DNA of 64,000 nucleotides from Rhodovulum sp. ES.010 (GCF_900142935.1 NZ_FSRS01000001.1:940001-1004000); one strand, 5' to 3'; shown: positions 33,278-43,779, numbered from the stretch's first letter. A program made the numbers and translations. Notes: generated by a model from the letters alone, not told the origin.

Positions 33278-33319
33278 TGGCCGCCTGAATAGCGCCCGCA
33301 GCGCCGCAAGGAAAGCGAT

Positions 33320-33796
33320 TTACGGACAGGGCCACGCCGCGTCCGGCCCGAAGGCCGGGTGGCGCAGTTCGCTGCCCTGGGCGATGCCCAGCCGCCCGGC
33401 CAGTCCGCCATTGATCTCGAGCACCGCAAGGACCCCGTCGCCGCCATGGATCGGCGTGCGGTCGAGCGGCCGCGCGTTCTCATGCACCCTGAGCACGCGC
33501 CCGCGGGGCCCGAGGAAGATCATGTCGAGCGGAATCAGCGTATTCTCCATCCAGAAACTGACACGCCCCGGCTCGGGATAGACGAACAGCATGCCCGCCG
33601 CGGCGGGAAGCGACTCGCGATGCATGAGGCCCTTGGCCCGTTCGTCGGCGTCGTCGGCCACTTCCACCGAGAACCGGGCCGTCCCCCAGTCCCCGCGCAG
33701 GTCCACTCGGTCCCCGTCACAGTCGGCCAGAACCGGTCCGGCCGCCGCGAGCCACAGGATCAGTCCCGCGAGGACGGCGTTATCGCGCTTTCCCAT
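33320..33796 (-). CDS. DUF192 family secreted protein
   Basis: A 158-residue protein with a signal peptide (residues 1-22, AGLILWLAAAGPVLA) followed by the DUF192 fold. Conserved features visible are RAKGLMHRESLPAAAGMLFV, FWMENTLIPLDMIFL and VLEINGGLAGRLGI. The function of the family is not settled. The start lies inside the 3' end of the upstream cold-shock gene (37-bp overlap), so the two are co-transcribed. Confidence 0.88.
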   Translation of the reverse strand: MGKRDNAVLAGLILWLAAAGPVLADCDGDRVDLRGDWGTARFSVEVADDADERAKGLMHRESLPAAAGMLFVYPEPGRVSFWMENTLIPLDMIFLGPRGRVLRVHENARPLDRTPIHGGDGVLAVLEINGGLAGRLGIAQGSELRHPAFGPDAAWPCP

Positions 33797-34302
33797 GGTC
33801 CTACCATCACTGCCAATTGCCCGCGCTGGCCCTCGGTCACGCGTATCGCGATCGCCTCGCCGGGTTGCAGGTCGGCGAGGCCCGACCGGCGCAGCACCTC
33901 GATATGAACGAAGACATCCTGCTGCCGCCCGAAAACGTTGGCGAAGCCGAACCCCTTGACCTTGTCGAACCATTTCACCCGAGCGGGTTCGAGAGGCAGC
34001 TTGGCCAGTTCCGAAGGCTCGATGCGCATCGCATCCTCGAAGACCGGCGCATCGCCCGGCTCGGGCGGATCGATCCTCAGCACTTCGGTCGCCTGCAAGC
34101 CGCGCTGGGTCTTCTGAACCAGAAGCTCCACGCCCGCGCCGTCGGCCACCGAACTCTGGCCGAAATTCCGCAGCACGTTGGCATGGAGCAGGATGTCCGG
34201 GCCGCCCTCGTCCGCGATCACGAAGCCGAACCCCTTGCTGGGGTCGAACCACTTCACGCGTCCCGCGACACGGCGTAGCGCCTCTTCGTTGTCGTTGGCC
34301 AT
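33760..34302 (-). CDS. Tandem cold-shock domain protein
   Basis: A 180-residue nucleic-acid binding protein with two cold-shock domains, a common alphaproteobacterial layout. Domain 1 (about 10-75) has RVKWFDPSKGFGFV and DILLHANVL, domain 2 (about 105-170) has RVKWFDKVKGFGFANV and DVFVHIEVL. Both contain the RNP1-like KGFGF motif and RNP2-like FVH/LLH. A basic or acidic linker joins them. It probably acts as an RNA chaperone. Confidence 0.93.
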   Translation of the reverse strand: MANDNEEALRRVAGRVKWFDPSKGFGFVIADEGGPDILLHANVLRNFGQSSVADGAGVELLVQKTQRGLQATEVLRIDPPEPGDAPVFEDAMRIEPSELAKLPLEPARVKWFDKVKGFGFANVFGRQQDVFVHIEVLRRSGLADLQPGEAIAIRVTEGQRGQLAVMVGPWESAITPSSRD

Positions 34303-34421
34303 TTCACCCCAACCGGACTGAACCGACTACCTCCCGGCTCTCCCTTTTCACACAGGAGCCGGACTGTGCAAGCTGCTTCCGCGCCTCTTGGCAGAGCCTT
34401 GCCGTTCACGAAGCGCGAATG

Positions 34422-35027
34422 TCAGGGATATAGTCGCGTCACGCCCCAATCCGACTCAAGCGTCTCCCGTCGCCACTGGAACCGGTCATGCAGCCGGAAC
34501 TGGCCATCGGCCCAAAACTCGATTTCCAGCGGACGAATGCGGATTCCGCCCCAGAAGGGCGGCCGCGCCGGGGCGGTTCCCTTCTTCGCCGCGACCCGTC
34601 CCACCTCGCCCATCAGGGCCGCCCGCGAGGGCAAGGGACGCGACTGCCGCGAGGCCCACGCGCCCAGCCGACTCTTCAGCGCGCGCGATGCGAAATAGGC
34701 ATCGGCCTTCGCTCCCTCTTCGCGCTCCGTCATACCGCGCACCCGCACCTGACGCCCCAACGATTTCCAGTGTAACACGAAAGCGGCCTTGCCCGTTGCG
34801 GAAATCTCGGCCCCCTTGGCGCTGTCGTAGTTGGTGTAGAAGACGAACGCATCGGGCTCGATCTCCTTGAGCAACACCATGCGTACGTTGGGCAGCCCGT
34901 CTGCATCGACGGTGGCCAGCGCGATGGCGTTGGGATCGGCCGGTTCGGCCTTCTCCGCCTCGGTCAGCCATGCCTGTGCGATCCGGAACGGGTCGTCGCC
35001 GGCGAAAATACCTGCTCTGTCGGACAT
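34422..35027 (-). CDS. pdxH: Pyridoxamine 5'-phosphate oxidase
   Basis: FMN enzyme that makes pyridoxal 5'-phosphate from pyridoxine or pyridoxamine phosphate. 201 residues. Family motifs are [20 protein letters not shown] near the N-terminus, [42 protein letters not shown] and the C-terminal substrate part [20 protein letters not shown]. It is divergent from fabI. Confidence 0.95.
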   Translation of the reverse strand: MSDRAGIFAGDDPFRIAQAWLTEAEKAEPADPNAIALATVDADGLPNVRMVLLKEIEPDAFVFYTNYDSAKGAEISATGKAAFVLHWKSLGRQVRVRGMTEREEGAKADAYFASRALKSRLGAWASRQSRPLPSRAALMGEVGRVAAKKGTAPARPPFWGGIRIRPLEIEFWADGQFRLHDRFQWRRETLESDWGVTRLYP

Positions 35028-35126
35028 GCTCTGTGCGCTCCTGCCTCGGTCGTGGCGCCCTTGATGGGTCGGTGCATTTGCCCTACACCGGCGTCACTTT
35101 TCGCATAGGTGGTCGAGGGGCACCGG

Positions 35127-35945
35127 ATGTCAACGAAACTGATGGAAGGCAAGCGCGGGCTTATCATGGGGCTTGCCAACGACAAGTCCATCGCCTGGGG
35201 CATCGCGCAACAATGCGCGGAACACGGGGCGGAGCTGGCGTTTTCCTACCAGGGCGACGCGCTGAAAAAACGGGTGGGGCCGCTGGCCGAAAGTCTCGGC
35301 AGCGACTTCGTGCTGGAATGCGACGTCGCCGAAGAGGGCTCGCTTGACGCGCTCTTCGACGGGTTGGCCCGACGCTGGGACCGGCTGGACTTCATCGTCC
35401 ATGCCATCGGCTTTTCCGACAAGGAACAGCTGCGCGGTCGCTATGTCGACACGACGCGCGACAATTTCGCGACGACGATGGACATCTCGGTCTACTCCTT
35501 CACCGCGGTCGTCCAGCGGGCGGCCAAGATGATGACAGAGGGCGGCTCGGCGCTGACGCTGACCTATTACGGGGCCGAGCGCGTGATGCCGCATTATAAC
35601 GTCATGGGCGTGGCCAAGGCCGCGCTCGAGGCGTCCGTGCGCTACATGGCCGAGGATCTGGGCAAGGAGCGTATCCGCGTCAACGCGATCTCGGCCGGCC
35701 CGATCAAGACGCTGGCCGCCTCGGGCATCGGCGATTTCCGCTACATCATGAAGTGGAACGAGCTGAACTCACCGCTCCGCCGCAACGTGAGCCAAGAGGA
35801 GGTCGGCAAGTCGGCGCTCTATCTGTTGTCAGACCTCGGCAGCGGGGTGACCGGCGAGGTGCACCATGTCGATGCGGGCTATCACGTGGTTGGCATGAAG
35901 GCGGTGGACGCCCCCGATATCGACGCGGTGACCGGCCGAAAGTGA
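35127..35945 (+). CDS. fabI: Enoyl-ACP reductase (NADH) FabI
   Basis: Last step of each fatty-acid elongation cycle. 272 residues. The cofactor region is GLANDKSIAWGIA, and the active-site Tyr and Lys are in YNVMGVAKAALEA with the FabI spacing Tyr-x6-Lys, preceded by TYYGAERVMPHY. GPIKTLAASGI follows. ATG 35127 is chosen because GAGGGG is 6 bp upstream; an in-frame ATG at 35109 lacks a site. The stop is 4 bp before the next start, so it heads a run of same-strand genes. Confidence 0.95.
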   Translation: MSTKLMEGKRGLIMGLANDKSIAWGIAQQCAEHGAELAFSYQGDALKKRVGPLAESLGSDFVLECDVAEEGSLDALFDGLARRWDRLDFIVHAIGFSDKEQLRGRYVDTTRDNFATTMDISVYSFTAVVQRAAKMMTEGGSALTLTYYGAERVMPHYNVMGVAKAALEASVRYMAEDLGKERIRVNAISAGPIKTLAASGIGDFRYIMKWNELNSPLRRNVSQEEVGKSALYLLSDLGSGVTGEVHHVDAGYHVVGMKAVDAPDIDAVTGRK

Positions 35946-35949
35946 CGCG

Positions 35950-36552
35950 ATGGAGCCCGCCCACCTGATCGCCTTCAATCTGACGCTGCTGGCGGCGATG
36001 GCGGCGCCGGGTCCGGCGCTGCTTTACGCGCTGCGGCAGGCGATCGCGGGCGGATTTGCCACCGGCGTGGCGACCGGCGCGGGGCTGGGGTTCATGGCGG
36101 CGGCTTGGACGAGCGCGGCGCTTTTGGGGCTGGATGCGGTGTTCCGCGTGTTTCCCTGGGCCTATGCCGTACTGAAAGTTGTGGGCGCGGGCTATCTGCT
36201 TTACATCGCTTGGGGCATGTGGCGCGATGCGCGCAAGCCTGTCGCCGACAGCGCCCATCCGGGCCGCCGGGCCTTCCTCGGCGGCGTGCTGGTGAACCTC
36301 GCCAACCCGAAATCGATGCTCTTCGCCGCCTCGGTGCTGGTGGTGATCTTCCCGCCCGACATGGGCGCGGCCGCCAAGGCGCTGGTCGTGGCAAACCATT
36401 TCGCGGTCGAGGTGATCGTTTACGCCCTCTTCGCGGCGCTCCTGTCGGGGCGCGGCGCGCGGATGGGCTACCTGCGGGCCAAGCCGGTGCTCGACCGGAT
36501 CGCCGCCGCGGTGCTTGGCGCGCTGGGGCTGCGCCTGCTGCTGGGCCGCTGA
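35950..36552 (+). CDS. LysE family translocator
   Basis: A 200-residue inner-membrane exporter of the LysE/RhtB superfamily with about six spans. The N-terminal signature [19 protein letters not shown] and [11 protein letters not shown] are typical. It begins 4 bp after fabI. Substrate unknown; the family exports amino acids and related compounds. Confidence 0.88.
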   Translation: MEPAHLIAFNLTLLAAMAAPGPALLYALRQAIAGGFATGVATGAGLGFMAAAWTSAALLGLDAVFRVFPWAYAVLKVVGAGYLLYIAWGMWRDARKPVADSAHPGRRAFLGGVLVNLANPKSMLFAASVLVVIFPPDMGAAAKALVVANHFAVEVIVYALFAALLSGRGARMGYLRAKPVLDRIAAAVLGALGLRLLLGR

Positions 36553-36564
36553 GGAAAAAAGACT

Positions 36565-37176
36565 ATGACGCTTGCCGCCTTCCTCTCAGTCTGCCTGATC
36601 CACCTGATGGCCGCGATGAGCCCGGGCCCCTCCTTCGTGGTCAGCGTGCGCACCGCCGCGTCCGAAGGGTTCAGCACGGCCGCGGCGCTCGCACTAGGCT
36701 TCGGGCTGGGTGCGGCACTCTGGGCGACAGCGGCGATGGCCGGGCTTGCCCTGCTCTTCGAACTCGTGCCCGCCCTTTTCGTCGCGATGAAGCTCGCCGG
36801 TGCCGCCTTCCTGGTCTTTATCGCGGTGATGATGTGGCGCCACGCGCGCGAGCCGCTGCCGGAGCTTGGCAGCCTGCACCCGCGCAGCACGCGCGCTGCG
36901 ATCCGGTTCGGCTTCCTCACCTTCGCGACCAACCCCAAGACCGCGATCTTCTTCGGCGCCGTCTTCGTCGGGCTGGTGCCGACCGATGCGCCGCTGGCCG
37001 TCCGCGCCGCGCTCATCGCGGTGATCTTCTTCAACGAAACGCTCTGGTATCTCTCCGTCGCCCGCGTGTTCTCCTTCCCCAAGGCGCGTGCGGTCTATGC
37101 AAGGATGAAGACCGCGCTCGACCGGCTCTTCGGCACGCTCATCGCAGGGTTCGGCGCCAGGATTGCGTTCAGCTAG
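36565..37176 (+). CDS. LysE family translocator
   Basis: A second LysE/RhtB-type exporter, 203 residues, with the signature [19 protein letters not shown] and [12 protein letters not shown]. It directly follows the first one with a 12-bp gap. The two are diverged, so they are not a recent duplication. Substrate unknown. Confidence 0.88.
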   Translation: MTLAAFLSVCLIHLMAAMSPGPSFVVSVRTAASEGFSTAAALALGFGLGAALWATAAMAGLALLFELVPALFVAMKLAGAAFLVFIAVMMWRHAREPLPELGSLHPRSTRAAIRFGFLTFATNPKTAIFFGAVFVGLVPTDAPLAVRAALIAVIFFNETLWYLSVARVFSFPKARAVYARMKTALDRLFGTLIAGFGARIAFS

Positions 37177-37187
37177 GGAACGACAGG

Positions 37188-37688
37188 ATGAAAGACCGTT
37201 TGCCCCACGAGAAAGGCTTTCACGTCAGCTGGGACCAGTTGCACCGCGACGCCCGCGCGCTTGCGTGGCGGATCGACGGGCAAGGGCCCAACGAAGGCCG
37301 ATGGCGCGCGGTGGTGGCGATCACGCGGGGCGGCATGGCGCCGGCGATGATCGTCTCGCGCGAACTCGACATCCGCATGGTCGACACGATCAGCGTGAAA
37401 TCCTACAATCACCAGACCCAGGCCGCGCCCAGGATCATCAAGACCCCCGACATGGAGGTGGTGGGCGACGGCACCGGCGTGCTGATCGTCGACGACTTGG
37501 TGGACACCGGCCGCACGCTGGAGGTTGTGAAGGCGCTGATGCCCAAGGCGCATGTCGCGACGGTCTATGCAAAGCCCAAGGGCAAGCCGATGGTCGACAC
37601 CTACATCACCGAGGTCAGCCAGGACACCTGGATCTTCTTCCCCTGGGACATGGCGCTGCAATATGTCGAACCCTATCGCGGCGCCTGA
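37188..37688 (+). CDS. gpt: Xanthine phosphoribosyltransferase
   Basis: Salvages xanthine and guanine to XMP and GMP using PRPP. 166 residues. The PRPP-binding motif is [14 protein letters not shown] (residues about 100-113), and the early basic segment [19 protein letters not shown] is typical. The C-terminus has [16 protein letters not shown]. Guanine or xanthine preference cannot be told apart by eye. Confidence 0.9.
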   Translation: MKDRLPHEKGFHVSWDQLHRDARALAWRIDGQGPNEGRWRAVVAITRGGMAPAMIVSRELDIRMVDTISVKSYNHQTQAAPRIIKTPDMEVVGDGTGVLIVDDLVDTGRTLEVVKALMPKAHVATVYAKPKGKPMVDTYITEVSQDTWIFFPWDMALQYVEPYRGA

Positions 37689-37691
37689 GCG

Positions 37692-38870
37692 ATGATACGC
37701 CCGCTCAACCCGCGCATGGCTGCCACCGTCCCGCCGCCAGTGATGGCGGCACGGCGCTGGCTCGACGGCATCACCTTCCCCGAGGACCGGCCGCTGATCA
37801 ATGTCAGCCAAGCCGCTCCGATGGACGCCCCGCCCGAGGGGCTGCGCGCGGCCATCGCCGAGGCCGCGCTGACCGAAACCGCCGCCCATCTCTACGGCCC
37901 CGTCCTCGGCCTGCCGGAGTTGCGCGAGGAACTGGCCGCGCAATGGTCCGCCGGCTATGGCGGAGAGATAGCGCCCGGTCAGGTCGCCATCACCCAGGGC
38001 TGCAACCAGGCGTTCTGCGCGGCGATCGCGACGCTCGCCGCGGACGGCGATGAAGTGATCCTGCCCACGCCCTGGTATTTCAACCACAAGATGTGGCTCG
38101 ACATGGCCGGCATCCGCGCCGTGCCGCTGGCCACCGGCGACAGCCTGATCCCAGAGGTGCAGCGTGCGGGCCGTCTCATCACCGACCGCACGCGGGCCAT
38201 CGTGCTGGTCACGCCGAACAATCCCGCCGGCGTCGAATACCCCGCCGAGGTGCTGGCAGCGTTCACGGCGCTGTGCCGCCGCCACGGGATCGCGCTGATC
38301 CTCGACGAGACCTATCGCGACTACCATTCGGGCAAGGGTGCGCCGCACGCCCTGTTCAAAGACCCCGACTGGGCCGACACGCTGATCCATCTCTATTCCT
38401 TCTCCAAGGCCTACCGTCTGACCGGGCATCGCGTCGGCGCGATCTTCGCGCACCAGGACCGGCTCGCCGAGGTCGAGAAATTCCTCGACACGGTGGCGAT
38501 CTGCCCGAACCAGCTCGGCCAGCGCGCCGCGCTCTGGGGGATGCGCAACCTGGGCGACTGGCTGGCCGGGGAGCGGCAGGAAATCCTTGCCCGCCGCGCC
38601 GCGATCGAGGCGGGATTCCCCGCGCTTGAGGGGTGGCACCTCTTGGGCGCAGGCGCTTATTTCGCCTATGCCGCCCATCCCTGGCCGGTGGCGTCGGACG
38701 ACCTTGCGCGGCGGCTGGTCGAAGAGGCTGGGGTGCTGCTGCTGCCCGGCACGATGTTCCACCCCGAAGGCGACACCGGGGCGCGCAAGCAGCTGCGTAT
38801 CGCCTTCGCCAATATCGACGCAGGCGGCATCGCGCGTCTCTTCGAGCGGCTGTCCGCCTTCCGCGCCTGA
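37692..38870 (+). CDS. Class I/II PLP-dependent aminotransferase
   Basis: A 392-residue fold-type I aminotransferase. Visible are TQGCNQAFCAAI, the PLP-phosphate and pyridine contacts VTPNNPAGVEYP and LDETYRDY, and the Schiff-base lysine in LYSFSKAYRLTGHRVGA. A C-terminal Arg (KQLRIAFANID) fits carboxylate binding. The amino-acid substrate is not assignable. The ATG follows the gpt stop by 3 bp. Confidence 0.88.
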   Translation: MIRPLNPRMAATVPPPVMAARRWLDGITFPEDRPLINVSQAAPMDAPPEGLRAAIAEAALTETAAHLYGPVLGLPELREELAAQWSAGYGGEIAPGQVAITQGCNQAFCAAIATLAADGDEVILPTPWYFNHKMWLDMAGIRAVPLATGDSLIPEVQRAGRLITDRTRAIVLVTPNNPAGVEYPAEVLAAFTALCRRHGIALILDETYRDYHSGKGAPHALFKDPDWADTLIHLYSFSKAYRLTGHRVGAIFAHQDRLAEVEKFLDTVAICPNQLGQRAALWGMRNLGDWLAGERQEILARRAAIEAGFPALEGWHLLGAGAYFAYAAHPWPVASDDLARRLVEEAGVLLLPGTMFHPEGDTGARKQLRIAFANIDAGGIARLFERLSAFRA

Positions 38871-38940
38871 CCCTTGCGGGCAGGCCCGCGAAGACCTACA
38901 CACCGTCGGAAACCCATGCAGCGAGGGAGGCACCGCGCCC

Positions 38941-40788
38941 ATGTCCAAATCCGTCGGCAAGCAGGCCTCGAAGGTCGCCGTCTGGGTGCTGATGGGTCTG
39001 CTGATCCTCGGGCTCGGCGGCTTCGGCATCTCCAATTTCGGCGGCTCCATCGACGCCATCGGCGAGGTCGGGGACGAGGAGATTTCCGTCGACGCCTATG
39101 CCCGCGCATTGCGCCAGGAACTGAACGCCCAGCAGGCCGCCACGGGCGACGCGGTCACCTTTGCCGAGGCGCAGGCGGCCGGCCTGGTCGAGCGCGTGCG
39201 CGCGCGCGTGATCGCCGATGCCGCCCTCGATAACGAGATGAAGAGGCTTGGCATTTCGGTGGGCGACGACGAGGTCGCCCGGGAGGTCCTGTCGGTGCCG
39301 GCTTTCCAGGGCCCCGATGGGGAGTTCGACCGCGAGACCTATCGCTTCGTGCTGGAACAGAACGGTCTGACGGAATCCACGTTCGAGGCGCAGGTTCGCG
39401 CGGACGCCGCCCGCTCGCTGTTGCAGGCGGGCGTGGTCGCGGGGATCGGCCCGCCCGAGACCTATGCCGCGACGCTTTACGGCTTCCTCGCCGAACGGCG
39501 CAGCGCGAGCCTCATCCGCCTGACAGCGGCCGATCTCGACGCGCCGATGCCCGACCCGACCGACGCCCAGATCGCCGAGCATTACAAGGCCAATCCCGAT
39601 GCCTACACCGCACCGCGGACCCGCAGGATCACCTATGCCTGGCTCACGCCGGACATGATGCTCGACCGGATCGAGCCCGACGACCAGATGCTGCGCGAAC
39701 TTTACGAGCAGCGGATCGACGAGTTCGTCCAGTCCGAGCGGCGCCTGGTGGAGCGCCTCGTCTTCGAAACCGAGGATGATGCGGCAGAAACGATGGAGGC
39801 GATCATTGCGGGCGAGACCGGGTTCGACGACGCCGTCGACGCGCGCGGCCTAACGCTGGCCGACGTGGACATGGGGGATGTCACACAAGTTGATATCGGC
39901 GGCGACGCCGGCGCGGCGGTGTTCGCACTCACCGAGCCGGGCGTGACGGGGCCGCACCTCTCCGATCTCGGACCCGCGATCTTTCGCGTAAACGCTATCC
40001 TGCCAGCGCAGGAAACCTCTTACGAGGAGGCGCGCGAGACGCTGGCCGACCAGGCCGCGCGCGACCGGGCGATCCGCCTGATCTCCGAGCGCATCACCGA
40101 TTTCGACGACCGTCTGGCCGCTGGCGCCACGCTTGAGGACCTCGCCGCCGAAACCGAGATGGAGCTCGGTCAGATCGGCTACACGGCCGAGAGCGCGTCG
40201 GGCATCGCCGCGTATGCCGGGTTCCGCGAGGCGGCGGAAATTCTGGCCGAGGGCGATTTTCCCGAGCTTCTGGAACTCGAGGAAGGCGGGGTCTTCGCGC
40301 TGCGCCTCGACGAGGAGGTGCCGCCCAAGCTGCGCCCGCTGGAAGAGGTACGCAGCCAGGTTGCCGAAGACTGGCGCGCCACCCAGACGCGCGCGCGGCT
40401 GACCGAACGGGCCGAGGCGCTGCAGGACCTGCTGAAGGAAGGCGTCGCGATGGACGGGCTTGGCCTGCCCGTCGAGCACGAGGAGGCGCTGTCGCGCGGC
40501 GGCCTGACCCCGGCGCCGCTTTCCGAGGCGCTGTTCGCGCTGGAGGACGCGGGCAGAACCGCGGTGGTGGCCGTGGGGGAAAGCGCTTGGCTCATCCGGC
40601 TCGACGCGATCCTGCCGCCCGACGAGACCGAACCGGGCGCGGCTTTCCTGCGCGAAAGCCTCGCAGCCCAGGCCGGCCAGGGGATCGCGCAGGACCTCTA
40701 CCTGTATTTCGCCGAGGCTCTGGTGAACAGCGCCGGCCTTTCGCTCGAACAGGCGGCGCTCAACGCCGTTCACGCGCAGTTCCGGTAA
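38941..40788 (+). CDS. ppiD: Peptidylprolyl isomerase/periplasmic folding factor PpiD-like
   Basis: A 615-residue membrane-anchored chaperone facing the periplasm. One N-terminal span (residues about 12-32, VAVWVLMGLLILGLGGFG) is followed by a SurA-N-type chaperone region (about 35-190), then a PPIC-like parvulin segment (about 240-370) and a long C-terminal region. The start is ATG 38941 with GAGGGAGG upstream; a longer open frame is not supported. The parvulin part is not a close match to active PpiC, as in other PpiD proteins. Confidence 0.88.
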   Translation: MSKSVGKQASKVAVWVLMGLLILGLGGFGISNFGGSIDAIGEVGDEEISVDAYARALRQELNAQQAATGDAVTFAEAQAAGLVERVRARVIADAALDNEMKRLGISVGDDEVAREVLSVPAFQGPDGEFDRETYRFVLEQNGLTESTFEAQVRADAARSLLQAGVVAGIGPPETYAATLYGFLAERRSASLIRLTAADLDAPMPDPTDAQIAEHYKANPDAYTAPRTRRITYAWLTPDMMLDRIEPDDQMLRELYEQRIDEFVQSERRLVERLVFETEDDAAETMEAIIAGETGFDDAVDARGLTLADVDMGDVTQVDIGGDAGAAVFALTEPGVTGPHLSDLGPAIFRVNAILPAQETSYEEARETLADQAARDRAIRLISERITDFDDRLAAGATLEDLAAETEMELGQIGYTAESASGIAAYAGFREAAEILAEGDFPELLELEEGGVFALRLDEEVPPKLRPLEEVRSQVAEDWRATQTRARLTERAEALQDLLKEGVAMDGLGLPVEHEEALSRGGLTPAPLSEALFALEDAGRTAVVAVGESAWLIRLDAILPPDETEPGAAFLRESLAAQAGQGIAQDLYLYFAEALVNSAGLSLEQAALNAVHAQFR

Positions 40789-40792
40789 GCCG

Positions 40793-42307
40793 ATGGCCAA
40801 GCTGATCCCCGATTTCGCGGGTTTCCAGGCGGGCTACGACGCCGGCAAACCACAGATTGTCTACGCCCGGCTCGCCGCCGACCTCGACACGCCGGTCTCG
40901 CTGATGCTCAAGCTCGCCGGCGCGCGGCGCGACAGCTTCATGCTGGAGTCGGTCACGGGCGGCGAGGTGCGCGGACGGTATTCCGTCGTGGGGCTTAAAC
41001 CCGACCTCGTCTGGCAATGCCGGGGCGACGGCAGCCGCATCAACCGTAATGCCCGGTTCGATGCGGACGCCTGGGAGGAGATGCCGGGCCACCCGCTTGA
41101 CACGCTGCGCCAGGTGCTGGCCGAAAGCGCGATCGATATGCCAGACGACCTGCCGCCGATCGCGGCCGGGCTGTTCGGCTATCTCGGCTACGACATGATC
41201 CGGCTGGTCGAGCGCCTGCCGAACGTCAATCCCGATCCGCTCGCCCTCCCCGACGCGATGATGCTGCGTCCCTCGGTCGTGGCGGTTCTGGACGGGGTGA
41301 AAGGCGAAGTGACGATCGTCTCCCCTGCCCGGCCCGAATCGGGAGTTTCGGCCAAGGCCGCCTATGCTCAGGCCGCCGAACGGGTGATGGACGCACTGCG
41401 CGATCTCGACCGGGCGGTGCCCGCCGAGACAAGGGATTTCGGCGAGGCGGCCGAAGTGGGCGAGCCGGTGTCGAACTTCACCAAGGCGGCCTACATGGCG
41501 GCGGTGGAAAAGGCCAAGGACTACATCCGGGCCGGCGACATTTTCCAGGTGGTTCCCGCCCAGCGCTGGGCGCAGGGTTTCCCGCTGCCGCCTTTCGCGC
41601 TCTACCGCTCGCTCCGGCGCACCAACCCCTCGCCCTTCATGTTTTTCTTCAATTTCGGGGGCTTCCAGGTCGTGGGTGCATCCCCTGAAATCCTCGTGCG
41701 CCTGCGCGGGGGCGAGGTCACGATCCGCCCGATCGCCGGAACGCGGCCACGCGGACCGACGCCGGAAGAGGACCGCGCGCTGGAAGCCGATCTGCTGGCC
41801 GACCAGAAGGAACGCGCCGAACACCTCATGCTGCTGGACCTCGGCCGGAACGACGTGGGCCGGGTTGCCAAGATCGGCACGGTTCGCCCGACCGAGGAGT
41901 TTATCATCGAGCGATACAGCCACGTCATGCACATCGTCTCGAACGTGGTGGGCGAGATTTCCGACGATCACGACGCGCTTTCGGCGCTGCTCGCCGGGCT
42001 GCCCGCGGGTACGGTCTCGGGTGCGCCCAAGGTGCGAGCGATGGAGATCATCGACGAACTGGAACCCGAAAAGCGCGGCGTCTATGGCGGGGGCGTGGGC
42101 TATTTCGCCGCCGGCGGCGACATGGACATGTGCATCGCGCTGCGCACCGCCGTGGTGAAGGACGAGACGCTCTATATCCAGGCCGGCGGCGGCGTCGTCT
42201 ATGACAGCGAGCCAGAGGCGGAGTGGCAGGAAACCGTAAACAAGTCGAATGCCCTGCGCGCCGCCGCCGCGGAGGCCGCGCGGTTCGTCAAACGCGGCAA
42301 CGGCTGA
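40793..42307 (+). CDS. trpE: Anthranilate synthase component I
   Basis: Makes anthranilate from chorismate with the glutaminase TrpG, first step of tryptophan synthesis. 504 residues. Chorismate-binding motifs are VVPAQRWAQGFPL, FMFFFNFGGFQVVGASPEIL, IRPIAGTRPRGPTPEEDRAL, LMLLDLGRNDVGRVAK and SGAPKVRAMEIIDELE, with GVYGGGVGYF. It starts 4 bp after ppiD. trpG is not adjacent here, because the next gene is convergent. Confidence 0.95.
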   Translation: MAKLIPDFAGFQAGYDAGKPQIVYARLAADLDTPVSLMLKLAGARRDSFMLESVTGGEVRGRYSVVGLKPDLVWQCRGDGSRINRNARFDADAWEEMPGHPLDTLRQVLAESAIDMPDDLPPIAAGLFGYLGYDMIRLVERLPNVNPDPLALPDAMMLRPSVVAVLDGVKGEVTIVSPARPESGVSAKAAYAQAAERVMDALRDLDRAVPAETRDFGEAAEVGEPVSNFTKAAYMAAVEKAKDYIRAGDIFQVVPAQRWAQGFPLPPFALYRSLRRTNPSPFMFFFNFGGFQVVGASPEILVRLRGGEVTIRPIAGTRPRGPTPEEDRALEADLLADQKERAEHLMLLDLGRNDVGRVAKIGTVRPTEEFIIERYSHVMHIVSNVVGEISDDHDALSALLAGLPAGTVSGAPKVRAMEIIDELEPEKRGVYGGGVGYFAAGGDMDMCIALRTAVVKDETLYIQAGGGVVYDSEPEAEWQETVNKSNALRAAAAEAARFVKRGNG

Positions 42308-42378
42308 GGGCGCACACGACCGGTCAGCGGGGTCTTACCACCCCGCCGAGCCGACGAATCGTTCCGATACGCTGTGCC

Positions 42379-43779
42379 CTACCCGTCCGCCGGTTCCTCG
42401 GTGGTCTCGGATTTCGGCTTGAACGACCGGGTGAGGAAGGCGGGGACGTGATCGCCCATACCGACCACAGGCTCGTCCCGGCCCTTGCCGCCACGCTTGC
42501 CGCGCCCGCCCTTCTCCTTCGGCGCCGGTTCGGGCGCCGCTGCGATGGAAGTGTCGGGCGCCGTGCGCTTCTCGCCGGCAGTCTTTTCCTTGCCCCCACC
42601 GCGCCGGGGCCTTTCCCTTTCAGGCGGCGCCTTCAGCGGGCTCTCGACACGGGGGATTTCTTTCTCAACGAGCGCCTCGATCGCGCCGAGCCATTTGGTG
42701 TCGTGGGGCACACAGATCGTCAGCGCCTTGCCCTGCCGCCCGGCGCGGCCGGTGCGGCCGATCCGGTGCACGTAATCCTCGGCATGGCTGGGCACGTCGT
42801 AATTGAGCACGTGGCTCACCGCGGGAATGTCGAGCCCGCGCGCGGCCACGTCCGAGGCGATCAGCAGGCGCAGCTCGCCGTTGCGGAAGGCTTCCAGCGT
42901 GCGGGTCCGCTGCGACTGGTCGAGATCGCCATGGATCGGCGCCGCGTCATAGCCGTGCTTCTTCAGCGACTTGGCGACGACATCCACCTCGGTCTTGCGG
43001 TTGCAGAAGACGATCGCGTTCTTCAGACCCTCGCCCTCGCGGTCGATCAGCGCGCGCAGGAGTGCCCGCTTTTCGCTGGCCTGGCGATCCTTGCGCGAGG
43101 CGGTATATTCCACCACGCCCTGTTCGATGCTTTCGGCGGTGGTCGCGCGGCGCGCGACCTCGACCTTGGCCGGCGCCGAGAGGAAGGTGTTGGTCACCCG
43201 CTCGATCTCGGGCGCCATGGTGGCCGAGAAGAACAGGGTCTGCCGGGTGAAGGGGGTCAGCTGGAAGATGCGCTCGATATCGGGGATGAACCCCATGTCG
43301 AGCATCCGGTCGGCCTCGTCCACCACCATGATCTGCACGCCCGTCAGCAACAGCTTGCCGCGCTCGAAATGGTCCAGCAAGCGGCCGGGCGTGGCGATCA
43401 GCACGTCCACGCCCTTGTCGATCAGCGCGTCCTGTTCCTTGAACGACACGCCCCCGATCAACAGCGCCTTGGATAGCTTGGTCTTCTTAGCATAGGTGTC
43501 GAAGTTCTCGGCCACCTGCGCGGCAAGTTCGCGCGTGGGGGCCAGCACCAAGCTGCGGGGCATGCGCGCCCGCGCCCGCCCACGGCCCAGAAGCGTGATC
43601 ATGGGCAGAACGAAACCGGCGGTCTTGCCCGTGCCGGTCTGGGCGATCCCCAGCACGTCGCGCCCCTCGAGCGCGGGTGGAATGGCCCCGGCCTGGATGG
43701 GCGTTGGCTCGTTATAGCCCGCGTCGGAAATGGCGGAAAGCACCTTGGGGTCCAGCCCCAGATCGGCGAATGTGGTCAT
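42379..43779 (-). CDS. DEAD-box RNA helicase, RhlE/RhlB type
   Basis: A 466-residue ATP-dependent RNA helicase for ribosome assembly or RNA turnover. All motifs are intact: Q motif EPTPIQAGAIP, motif I AQTGTGKT, Ia APTRELAAQ, motif II VDEADRMLD, III FFSATM, V ASDVAARGLDIP, VI HRIGRTGRAGR. The C-terminal 90 residues are low-complexity, rich in Lys, Arg and Glu. ATG 43779 has AAGGA upstream; a longer frame upstream is not supported. Confidence 0.93.
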   Translation of the reverse strand: MTTFADLGLDPKVLSAISDAGYNEPTPIQAGAIPPALEGRDVLGIAQTGTGKTAGFVLPMITLLGRGRARARMPRSLVLAPTRELAAQVAENFDTYAKKTKLSKALLIGGVSFKEQDALIDKGVDVLIATPGRLLDHFERGKLLLTGVQIMVVDEADRMLDMGFIPDIERIFQLTPFTRQTLFFSATMAPEIERVTNTFLSAPAKVEVARRATTAESIEQGVVEYTASRKDRQASEKRALLRALIDREGEGLKNAIVFCNRKTEVDVVAKSLKKHGYDAAPIHGDLDQSQRTRTLEAFRNGELRLLIASDVAARGLDIPAVSHVLNYDVPSHAEDYVHRIGRTGRAGRQGKALTICVPHDTKWLGAIEALVEKEIPRVESPLKAPPERERPRRGGGKEKTAGEKRTAPDTSIAAAPEPAPKEKGGRGKRGGKGRDEPVVGMGDHVPAFLTRSFKPKSETTEEPADG